Origin: Deltaproteobacteria bacterium | GTDB taxonomy: Bacteria > Desulfobacterota_C > Deferrisomatia > Deferrisomatales > JACRMM01 | NCBI GenBank assembly: GCA_016218905.1 | Contig: JACRCS010000861.1 | Coordinates: forward strand, 1-6,682 | DNA: 6,682 bases | Direction of reading: 5' to 3' | In this document: positions 1-5,411 of the stretch, piece after piece | Numbering within the stretch: position 1 is the first letter of the stretch | Layout of the letters: each line of letters opens with the position of its first letter | The notes under the pieces: model-generated | Seen by the model: only the letters and a program-made list of their open reading frames with translations | Told to the model about the DNA's origin: nothing | Database searches by the model: none | Translations under genes and position numbers: made by a program

Positions 1-2
1 AG

Positions 3-485
3 GTCGCCGACGGAAACTTCCGCCGGGATCTCTACTTCCGGCTGAACGTCATCTTGATCACCGTCCCGCCGCTGCGAGAGCGCAGGGATGACATCTCCCT
101 GCTGCTCGAGCACTTCCTCCGGCGGAAGAACGCGGCGCTGAAGACCCGAAAGACGATCGCGCCCGAGTGCCACCCGCTCCTGCAGGGCTACGGGTGGCCG
201 GGCAACGTCCGGGAGCTCTCGAACGTCGTCGAGCGAGCCCTGATCCTCTCCTCGGGCGACGAGCTCACCCCCCGCGACTTCGCCTTCCTCAGCGGGCCCA
301 GGTCCCAGAGCCACCTGCCGAGCCTGAGGCAACTGGAAGAGGACCACATCCACAAGGTCCTCCGAGACGTGAACCAGAACAAGGCTCAGGCGGCCCGCGT
401 GCTGGGCATCAGCGTACGCAACCTCTACCGGAAGCTCGACGAGTTTGGAGGGAAGAAGCCGGGGGCTATGCTGGACGATTCCTGA
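3..485 (+). CDS. Sigma-54-dependent enhancer-binding regulator, C-terminal part (5' truncated by window edge)
   Basis: Only the last 160 residues are in the window; the reading frame is open from position 3, so the real start lies upstream. Seen in sequence: the end of an NtrC-type AAA+ domain, with FRRDLYFRLNVI at residues 6-17 and PPLRERRDDI at 22-31. GWPGNVREL follows at 64-72 (nt 192-218), the conserved sensor II segment. A Fis-type helix-turn-helix lies at about residues 108-147 (NQNKAQAARVLGIS, then VRNLYRKL). Family knowledge: such proteins bind upstream DNA as oligomers and hydrolyse ATP to open promoters held by sigma-54 RNA polymerase. The sensor domain and the GAFTGA loop are outside the window, so it could be a two-component response regulator or a ligand-sensing activator. 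A sigma-54 promoter starts about 150 bases after its stop and faces the next operon, so it is probably the local activator (inference). Confidence 0.93.
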   Translation, partial: VADGNFRRDLYFRLNVILITVPPLRERRDDISLLLEHFLRRKNAALKTRKTIAPECHPLLQGYGWPGNVRELSNVVERALILSSGDELTPRDFAFLSGPRSQSHLPSLRQLEEDHIHKVLRDVNQNKAQAARVLGISVRNLYRKLDEFGGKKPGAMLDDS

Positions 486-497
486 GCCGGCCGGCTC
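484..497. terminator. Short palindrome at the regulator stop codon; weak terminator candidate
   Basis: GAGCCGGCCGGCTC is a perfect 14-nt palindrome overlapping the TGA stop (483-485). It could fold as a 5-bp GC stem with a 4-nt loop. A pyrimidine-rich stretch follows but no run of T, so intrinsic termination is doubtful. Confidence 0.25.
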
Positions 498-540
498 CTC
501 CGCTCCCTGCTTCCTCTCTCGCCACTCCTGCCACTTTGTC

Positions 541-553
541 ACCGTGTCACGGT
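541..553. promoter_or_regulatory. Perfect inverted repeat, candidate upstream activator site
   Basis: ACCGTG-T-CACGGT is an exact 6-1-6 inverted repeat in non-coding DNA. Its centre is about 90 bases upstream of the -24 element of the sigma-54 promoter. Position and symmetry suit a dimeric enhancer-binding protein site. Assignment to the regulator encoded just upstream is inference. Only one clear copy was found; many such activators use two. Confidence 0.45.
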
Positions 554-585
554 CCCGCCTCCATTCGTCTCCCGCGTGCACCGAG

Positions 586-598
586 GAAACGTTTGATC
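586..598 (-). promoter_or_regulatory. Possible IHF binding site
   Basis: The segment GAAACGTTTGATC matches the reverse complement of the IHF consensus (YAA-N4-TTGATW) at 7 of 9 specified positions; the first and last positions differ. It sits in a locally AT-richer patch between the inverted repeat at 541-553 and the -24 element at 638, where an IHF bend would bring an enhancer-bound activator to the polymerase. The match is short, so this is tentative. The TTTGATC core recurs at 606-612. Confidence 0.3.
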
Positions 599-636
599 TC
601 TGGCCTTTGATCCATCCCGCGTTCAGATCGCACCAC

Positions 637-652
637 TGGCACGCCCCCTGCT
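637..652 (+). promoter_or_regulatory. Sigma-54 (-24/-12) promoter of the AOR operon
   Basis: TGGCACGCCCCCTGCT matches the consensus TGGCACG-N4-TTGCW at all specified positions except one (C for T at 648). The spacing between the GG (638-639) and the GC (650-651) is correct. Transcription should begin about 12 bases after the -12 GC, near 663, giving a leader of about 140 nt before the ATG at 805. It lies directly downstream of a sigma-54 activator gene and points at the ferredoxin-AOR operon, which strengthens the call. Confidence 0.85.
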
Positions 653-804
653 TAAAGGCTCCCCGCTGGGAACGATGTTTGCGACCCACGCCGGCACTCC
701 TCGGCCGGTCAGGGCCCCCCGCCCGATCGGGTGTCGGAGAGGGGCCGGGACCGGGGACGCCGAGCTGGCGTAGAACTTCCCCATTCCCCGAGAAGGAGAC
801 GAGT
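653..804 (+). other. Predicted 5' untranslated leader of the AOR operon
   Basis: This is non-coding sequence between the sigma-54 promoter and the first start codon. It contains a 10-nt palindrome CCCGATCGGG (722-731) and a small perfect hairpin, ACGCC-GAGCT-GGCGT (757-771). It ends in a good ribosome binding site, AAGGAG (793-798), six bases before the ATG. I cannot recognise a known riboswitch by eye. The leader is long enough for cofactor or attenuation control. Confidence 0.5.
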
Positions 805-1284
805 ATGGAGAACCTGCTGGCGATCGACGCGGACCTGTGTACCGGCTGCCGGTCGTGCGAGATGGCGTGCTCCATCACGCACGACGGGGCGTGCAGCCCC
901 CAGCTGTCGAGGATCCGAATCCAGAAATTCGGGGACGTCGGGGCGAACGTCCCCGTCGTCTGCGTCCACTGCGCCGATCCCGTGTGCGAGAAGGTGTGCC
1001 CGACGGGCTCCCGGGTGAGGAAGACGGCAACCGGCGCCATGGTCACCAACGAGAAGACCTGCATCGGCTGCAAGTCGTGCAGCTACGCCTGCCCCTTCGG
1101 CGCCCCCATCTACCACCCGTCGAAGAGCAAGATGATCACCTGCGACCTCTGCGACGGCGACCCCCAGTGCGCCCGGGCGTGCACCCCCAAGGCGCTCGTC
1201 TTCACGTCCGGGGACGGCATGACGGTCCTGAAGAAGCGGCGTTACGCGTCGCTCCTCCTGGACCAGCTGCGGCCCCAGGCGTGA
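805..1284 (+). CDS. Four-cluster [4Fe-4S] ferredoxin-like electron-transfer subunit (AorA/DmsB/BamC type)
   Basis: 159 residues, soluble, no Tat or Sec signal. Seventeen cysteines are present, sixteen of them in four ferredoxin-like sets: C12-x2-C15-x2-C18-x3-C22, C53-x2-C56-x4-C61-x3-C65, C86-x2-C89-x2-C92-x3-C96 and C113-x2-C116-x5-C122-x3-C126. C30 is extra. This is the pattern of DmsB/HybA-type subunits carrying four [4Fe-4S] clusters. The ATG at 805 is chosen because AAGGAG lies six bases upstream and the first cluster motif starts at residue 12; the frame stays open upstream but encodes no family sequence. It is the first gene after the sigma-54 promoter, 58 bases before the AOR gene. 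Its likely role is to carry electrons between the AOR catalytic subunit and the DmsC-like anchor encoded four genes downstream (inference). BamC of class II benzoyl-CoA reductase is a related possibility, but the partner looks like AOR rather than BamB. Confidence 0.92.
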   Translation: MENLLAIDADLCTGCRSCEMACSITHDGACSPQLSRIRIQKFGDVGANVPVVCVHCADPVCEKVCPTGSRVRKTATGAMVTNEKTCIGCKSCSYACPFGAPIYHPSKSKMITCDLCDGDPQCARACTPKALVFTSGDGMTVLKKRRYASLLLDQLRPQA

Positions 1285-1342
1285 GTCCGGAGTAGACGAA
1301 ACCAACGAGTCACGCGCGAGAACGCCGACACTGGAGGAACCG

Positions 1343-3316
1343 ATGGACGGATGGGCAGGAAAGCGGATCAGGGCCGACCTCTCGAAGCGGGAGATCGTGG
1401 TCGAGAACCTCCCCCTCGAGCACCTCAAGAAGTGGGTGGGCGGCCGGGGACTCAACTCCGAGGTCGTCTACCACGAGACCCGGGCAGGACTCGACCCCTT
1501 CGACCCGGCGAACCCCCTCTGCTTCGGGGTCGGTCCCCTCAACGGCACCTTCGCGCCGTGCACGGGCCGCGTCACCGTGAGCGCGCGTTCCCCCATGGTC
1601 GAGCCCCACGCCCACGGCGACACGAACATGGGCGGGCACTGGGGGCCGGAGCTCAAGTTCGCCGGCTACGATCAGGTGATCGTCAAGGGCAAGGCCGACC
1701 GTCCGGTGTACTTGTGGATCGACAACGACAGGATCGAGCTCCGGGACGCCTCGAAGCTCTGGGGCCTGAACACGCTCGAGACGACCCTGGAGGTCCAGCG
1801 GGAGCTCGGGGACCCGGACGTACGGGTCGCGTGCATCGGCCCCGGGGGGGAACGCCTCGTCCGCTACGCCTGCATCATCAACACCTTCAGCCGGGCCGGC
1901 GGACGCACGGGGATGGGCGCGGTCATGGGCTCGAAGAACCTGAAGGCGATCGCGGTGCGGGGCACGAAGCCGGTCACCATCGCGAACCCGAAGGCCTTCA
2001 CCGAGCGCTGCTGGGTCTGCCGCGACAAGATCGACAAGGACCCCCCGGTGGAGCTGCTGCGGGCCGAGGGGACCCAGCTCCTCTTCGACTTCGCCAACGC
2101 CATCGGCCTCGCCGGCGCCTACAAGAACCACACGACCGGGTTCGCGCCGGGGATCGAGGAGGAGTTCGGCGGCGTCGTGCACATGAAGAAGTACCTCCAC
2201 AGCCGGGAGGGCTGCTTCGCCTGCCCGATCAGCTGCGGCCGCTACACCCACATCAAGGAGGGCCCCTTCGCCGGCACCCACTTCGGCGGCCCGGAGATGG
2301 AGAGCACGTGCAATCTGGGGCCCCGCCTGGGGACCTACGAGTGGGAGCCGGTGCTCAAGATGGCCCAGCTCTGCGACCTCTACGGCATCGACTCCATCTC
2401 CACTGGCGCGGCGATCTCCTGGGCGATGGACGCCTATGAGAGCGGCCTCCTCACCGAGCAGGACACCGGCGGCATCGCCTTCAAGTGGGGAGACACGAAG
2501 ACCGCGCTCCAGGTGATCGAGCTCATCAAGGAGCGGCAGGGGTTCGGCAACCTCCTCGGCGAGGGCGCCCTGCGGGCCGCTCGCGCGGTGGGCAAGGAGA
2601 CCGACAAGCTCGTCCCGCAGACCCGGGGCCTCGAGCACATCAGCTGCGACCCGCGGATCGTCACCGGCTTCAGCCTCGGCTACGCGATGTCGACCCGGGG
2701 CTCCGACCACCTGAAGAACATGTCCTGCCTGGAGTTCCCGCCCGCCGTGCAGACCTACCCGGACCTCGTCGAGGAGGTCCTCGGGCCCGAGCTCTTCCCC
2801 CAGTTCATGAAGGACTTCCCGAACGAGCTGCGCGACCTCACCACCAAGCCGAAGCTCTGCAAGTGGTCCGAGGAGGACAAGGCCATCTCCGACCTCCTCG
2901 GCGTCTGTTGCTTCCCGAACGCCTGGTGGTACTCGCTCCGGCCCGCGGACCTGACGGACCTCTTCAACCTCGCCACCGGGATGAGCTTCACCGAGGAAGA
3001 GATGATGCGCACGGCCGAGCGCGTGGTGAACGTGGAGCGGGCCCACTGGAATCGGGAGGGGAGCGGCCGCCAGGACGACACCCACCCCGACCGCTACTTC
3101 GAGCGGCCGGTCCAGGACGGCCCCTGGAAGGGCACCGTCCTCGACCGCGAGAAGTGGGAGGCGACCAAGACCGAGTACTACCGCCTCCACGGGTGGAACA
3201 CGGAGACGGGCTTCGTGGGCCCCGAGAAGCTCCAGGAGCTGGGGCTCGCCCACCTCGAGAAGGATCTCGCGGCCCCGAAGAAGAAGGCGTCCCCCACCTC
3301 GGCCGGAGGGGCCTGA
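1343..3316 (+). CDS. aor: Aldehyde:ferredoxin oxidoreductase family catalytic subunit (tungsto/molybdopterin)
   Basis: 657 residues; Pyrococcus AOR is about 605. The ATG follows GGAGG (1333-1337) by five bases. The N-terminal AOR domain (about residues 4-205) shows GPLNGTFAPCTGR, the WGPELKFAGYD segment and the pterin-contacting GGRTGMGAVMGSKNLKAIAVRG region (quoted here only as a landmark at about 186-207). The C-terminal domain has the cluster motif C291-x2-C294-x3-C298, with the fourth ligand C522 in DLLGVCCF (517-524). E320 in GPEMES and H456 in GSDHLKN align with the catalytic-site Glu313 and His448 of Pyrococcus furiosus AOR, from my recall of that sequence. This argues for aldehyde chemistry and against BamB benzoyl-CoA reductase, which differs there. 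Reaction: aldehyde plus water to carboxylate, releasing two electrons, possibly reversible. The substrate cannot be read from the sequence, and tungsten is inferred from the family. There is no signal peptide, so it is cytoplasmic. The Lys/Ala-rich tail (about 643-657) is unlike the core. Confidence 0.95.
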   Translation: MDGWAGKRIRADLSKREIVVENLPLEHLKKWVGGRGLNSEVVYHETRAGLDPFDPANPLCFGVGPLNGTFAPCTGRVTVSARSPMVEPHAHGDTNMGGHWGPELKFAGYDQVIVKGKADRPVYLWIDNDRIELRDASKLWGLNTLETTLEVQRELGDPDVRVACIGPGGERLVRYACIINTFSRAGGRTGMGAVMGSKNLKAIAVRGTKPVTIANPKAFTERCWVCRDKIDKDPPVELLRAEGTQLLFDFANAIGLAGAYKNHTTGFAPGIEEEFGGVVHMKKYLHSREGCFACPISCGRYTHIKEGPFAGTHFGGPEMESTCNLGPRLGTYEWEPVLKMAQLCDLYGIDSISTGAAISWAMDAYESGLLTEQDTGGIAFKWGDTKTALQVIELIKERQGFGNLLGEGALRAARAVGKETDKLVPQTRGLEHISCDPRIVTGFSLGYAMSTRGSDHLKNMSCLEFPPAVQTYPDLVEEVLGPELFPQFMKDFPNELRDLTTKPKLCKWSEEDKAISDLLGVCCFPNAWWYSLRPADLTDLFNLATGMSFTEEEMMRTAERVVNVERAHWNREGSGRQDDTHPDRYFERPVQDGPWKGTVLDREKWEATKTEYYRLHGWNTETGFVGPEKLQELGLAHLEKDLAAPKKKASPTSAGGA

Positions 3317-3325
3317 ACGAAGGAC

Positions 3326-3361
3326 CGGGGCTGCACGTCGAGACCGCGGCGTGCAGCCCCG
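3326..3361 (+). repeat. Strong 15-bp hairpin in the AOR-MoaD intergenic gap
   Basis: The arms 3326-3340 and 3347-3361 pair over 15 positions with only one G-U wobble (3338/3349). They enclose a 6-nt loop, AGACCG. The hairpin begins nine bases after the AOR stop codon. No T-run follows, so a classical intrinsic terminator is unlikely. It could stabilise the upstream AOR mRNA against 3' decay, mark a processing site, or attenuate read-through, so that the two abundant enzyme subunits are made in excess of the cofactor and membrane genes (inference). Confidence 0.7.
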
Positions 3362-3402
3362 ACGCGAGTGTCCCGTTCGGTTGCTCCTTGCCTGCCGTCC
3401 AA

Positions 3403-3425
3403 CCGTGCACGGATGATCCGCACGG
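3403..3425 (+). promoter_or_regulatory. Overlapping inverted repeats just upstream of the MoaD-like gene
   Basis: Three overlapping symmetries share the same bases: CCGTGCACGG (3403-3412), CGGAT-G-ATCCG (3410-3420) and CCGTGC...GCACGG (3403-3408 with 3420-3425). The foldings exclude one another and end six bases before the GAGGA ribosome binding site (3431-3435). They could be a protein operator or a small RNA switch, or chance in GC-rich sequence. Confidence 0.3.
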
Positions 3426-3440
3426 GCCACGAGGACCATC

Positions 3441-3743
3441 ATGATCACGGTCACCGCCAAGTACGTCCACCTCCTCTCCGAGGTCGCCGGCCGTTTCGGG
3501 GACCGGCTCCTGGTGGAGGAGGGAACCACCGTGGGCCGGCTCCTCGAGCAGCACATCCAGCGGTACGGGTACGGCTTCCGGAGGTGGGTCGTCCTGCACT
3601 ACCCGGACCGGGAGAGGCCCGTCATCAACATCCAGGTGAACGGCAGGGGGATCAACCACCCCCTGATCTGCCCCGAGGGGATGGACCTCGTGCTCCAGGA
3701 CGGCGACGAGGTGGTCTTCGGGGGGCTGAGCGGAGCCGCCTAG
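3441..3743 (+). CDS. MoaD/ThiS-family ubiquitin-fold protein with a non-canonical C-terminus
   Basis: 100 residues. The ATG is preceded by GAGGA five bases upstream. Family signs are the size, a beta-grasp-like pattern, the NIQVNGRGI strand-turn (63-71) and LQDGDEVVF (85-93), the usual MoaD/ThiS penultimate motif. Canonical MoaD and ThiS end in Gly-Gly, whose carboxylate is adenylated and converted to the thiocarboxylate sulfur donor for the pterin dithiolene. Here the protein ends LSGAA. From DGD to the end the spacing equals that of E. coli ThiS, so Ala99-Ala100 occupy the Gly-Gly position; an internal Gly94-Gly95 is followed by five more residues. The stop TAG (3741-3743) shares one base with the GTG of the MoeB-like gene, implying translational coupling and partnership. 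A six-G run (3720-3725) encodes the internal Gly pair; one G fewer would give an end at FGG. Its role in tungsten or molybdenum cofactor sulfuration is inferred. Confidence 0.82.
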   Translation: MITVTAKYVHLLSEVAGRFGDRLLVEEGTTVGRLLEQHIQRYGYGFRRWVVLHYPDRERPVINIQVNGRGINHPLICPEGMDLVLQDGDEVVFGGLSGAA

Positions 3744-4504
3744 TGTTCGCGCTCTCCGAGAGGGAGCTCGGCCGCTACGACCGCCAGCTCCGGGTCCCGA
3801 CCTTCACGAGGGAGGTCCAGGCGGCGCTGAAGGCCAGCCGCGTGGTCCTCCTCGGCCTCGGCGGGACGGGCTGCCCCGCCGCCCTCTACCTGGTCGCGGC
3901 CGGCGTGGGGCACCTGAGGGTGGTGGACCACGACCTCGTCCAGCTCGACAACCTGAACCGCCAGGTCCTCTACGGCGAGGAGGCGCTCGGGAGAAAGAAG
4001 GTCGACGCCGGGTGCGCCAGGCTGCGGAGCCTGAACGGCGAGGGGATCGTCGAAGCACTCGACGGGAAGGTGACGGCGGAGAACGTCGGCGAGCTCGTCG
4101 CCGGCGCCGCCTTCGTCATCGACGCCCTCGACCGGGTGGAGGACCGCCTTGCGGTGAACCGCGCCTGTCTCCGCGCCGGAATCCCCGCGAACCACGCCTT
4201 CGTCCACGGGTTCCGGGGAGAGGTCGTGACCGTCGCGCCCGGCCGGGGCGCCTGCCTCCGCTGCCTTGTGGACCCCTCGACGCCGCCCTCGCTCTCGGGG
4301 GTGGGGACGGTCGTCGGGGTGGCCGCGGGCGTCGTGGGGCTCTTCCAGGCGACCGATGCGCTCAAGCACCTGACCGGGCTCGGCGACACGTTCCCCGGCG
4401 TGAGGATCCTCGTCGACCTCCTAGACTTCAGCGTGGCCCACCTGGACCCGTGCCCGGAAGAACCCTGCCCCGAGTGCGGCGGACCCAAGGAGGTGAGACC
4501 GTGA
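3743..4504 (+). CDS. MoeB/ThiF-family (E1-like) adenylyltransferase
   Basis: 253 residues, about the size of E. coli MoeB (249), with no rhodanese extension. The GTG at 3743 overlaps the MoaD-like stop (TAGTG), with GGAG seven bases upstream. The translated start LSERELGRYDRQL matches the MoeB/ThiF N-terminus, which settles this start. Seen: nucleotide loop GLGGTG (38-43), D62-x-D64, NLNRQ (70-74) with the conserved Arg73, Asp130 in DALDR at the position of the MoeB catalytic Asp, and four zinc-type cysteines C171/C174 and C242/C245. There is no cysteine at the position of the MoeB/ThiF cysteine in the crossover region (about 183-192), so it probably only adenylates and is not itself a sulfur carrier. 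Expected reaction: ATP-dependent activation of the C-terminus of a MoaD/ThiS partner, most likely the preceding gene product, in the cytoplasm. AOR operons elsewhere also carry moaD/moeB-like genes. HesA-like activity on a different partner is possible. Confidence 0.9.
   Translation: MFALSERELGRYDRQLRVPTFTREVQAALKASRVVLLGLGGTGCPAALYLVAAGVGHLRVVDHDLVQLDNLNRQVLYGEEALGRKKVDAGCARLRSLNGEGIVEALDGKVTAENVGELVAGAAFVIDALDRVEDRLAVNRACLRAGIPANHAFVHGFRGEVVTVAPGRGACLRCLVDPSTPPSLSGVGTVVGVAAGVVGLFQATDALKHLTGLGDTFPGVRILVDLLDFSVAHLDPCPEEPCPECGGPKEVRP
4487..4495 (+). promoter_or_regulatory. Strong Shine-Dalgarno inside the MoeB-like gene, deciding the GTG start of the anchor
   Basis: AAGGAGGTG lies five bases before GTG 4501-4503, whose last three bases form part of the GTGA overlap with the MoeB-like TGA (4502-4504). 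It supports a coupled restart for the membrane anchor at a non-ATG codon. Confidence 0.8.
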
Positions 4505-5400
4505 GCCTGCGCCGATCCTACTACTACCGCGTGATGCGGGAGGACTCGCCGCCGAGGCGCCTCAAGCTGGACCTCCCGCTCGTCTTCTTCAGCGTCTTCT
4601 CCCGGGCGGGCCTCGGCCTCTCGATCCTCGCCGGGCTCTGGTGGGCCGCGGAGCCCGGGACCCTCCCGCTCCTGGGCTTCCGGGGCGCGGTCCTCCTCGG
4701 CGCGGCCTGCCTGATCGTGGCGCGCTCCCACGCCAACACCACGTTCGGCCTGTTCCACGTCTTCGCGAACCCGAGCTCGCTCCTCGCGGGCGAGATCCTC
4801 TGCCTGCTCCTCTGGCTCGCGTGCGCGGCCCTCCACGGGACCGCGCTCCGCCTCGGGTGGCTGGGCCCCTGGACGCTCCGGGGGCTGGCGCTCCTCGTCG
4901 CCGCGCTCGGCGCCCTCACGCTCTTCCTGACCGGGCGCATCTACCGCTTCGCGGCGCACCCCTTCTGGAACACCCAGTGGGTGACCTTCGCGACCTTCGC
5001 CTCGGCGTTGACGCTGGGAGCCGCGACCCTCGGCGCGGCGAGCGCGTGGCACCCGGGCGACGGGGGCGGGTCCGATGCCGCGGCCCTCGCGGTGCTGGCG
5101 CTCCTGACCCTCACGCTCCAGGGGTTCGGCGTCGCGTGCTTCGTCCGGAGCACGGCCGACTCCTCCCGGAGGCTCTCCCGGCCGGTGCCGCTGCGGACCC
5201 CCACCTGCCGCGGCTACCTGGTACTCGGGTTCACCCTCCCGGCGCTGGCCCTCCTCGCGGCTGCCGCCTTCGCGCCGGCCCGGGCGCCCGTGCTCGGCCT
5301 CGCCGCCCTCAGCCTGTACGCGGCCGTCTTCCTGGACCGGGCCCTGTTCTTCCAGCTCGAGACCCCAGCCTACTTCCTGTCGCTGCGCGTGAGGGAGTGA
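4501..5400 (+). CDS. DmsC-like polytopic membrane anchor / quinone-linked subunit
   Basis: 299 residues. The start is GTG in a 4-nt overlap (GTGA) with the previous gene, with AAGGAGGTG upstream. Eight hydrophobic segments are visible at about 25-49, 57-75, 93-116, 126-145, 161-183, 192-214, 239-260 and 262-283; DmsC of E. coli dimethyl sulfoxide reductase also has eight. DmsC-like local patterns include LPLVFFSVFSRAG near the N-terminus, GLFHVFANP (83-91), the loop GRIYRFAAHPFWNT (145-158) and a late RALFF (280-284). Proteins of this family hold an FeS subunit at the membrane and exchange electrons with quinol or quinone without heme. Here the only FeS partner in the operon is the four-cluster subunit at 805-1284. 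That suggests AOR electrons enter, or are drawn from, the quinone pool (inference). The lack of Tat signals on the partners implies a cytoplasm-facing complex. The DmsC assignment rests on topology and short patterns, so a distant NrfD-type or unrelated anchor cannot be excluded. Confidence 0.78.
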   Translation: MSLRRSYYYRVMREDSPPRRLKLDLPLVFFSVFSRAGLGLSILAGLWWAAEPGTLPLLGFRGAVLLGAACLIVARSHANTTFGLFHVFANPSSLLAGEILCLLLWLACAALHGTALRLGWLGPWTLRGLALLVAALGALTLFLTGRIYRFAAHPFWNTQWVTFATFASALTLGAATLGAASAWHPGDGGGSDAAALAVLALLTLTLQGFGVACFVRSTADSSRRLSRPVPLRTPTCRGYLVLGFTLPALALLAAAAFAPARAPVLGLAALSLYAAVFLDRALFFQLETPAYFLSLRVRE

Positions 5401-5411
5401 CGGGCTGGGTG

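Noticed and set aside
888..900. 13-nt identity (GGCGTGCAGCCCC) shared with 3348-3360 inside the intercistronic hairpin
   Set aside because: A 13-mer match in a GC-biased window of this length is expected by chance, and the first copy lies in coding sequence.
805..3316. BamBC class II benzoyl-CoA reductase as the identity of the FeS/AOR pair
   Set aside because: Size and pairing fit, but the aldehyde-oxidoreductase active-site residues (E320, H456) and their surroundings follow AOR, and cofactor and anchor genes follow instead of other bam genes.
1310..3556. 748-codon open frame on the minus strand opposite the AOR gene
   Set aside because: Its translation is low-complexity, rich in Leu/Val/Glu/Gly/Arg, with no family motifs, and it mirrors the GC-rich codons of the well-supported AOR gene. 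It is a shadow frame.
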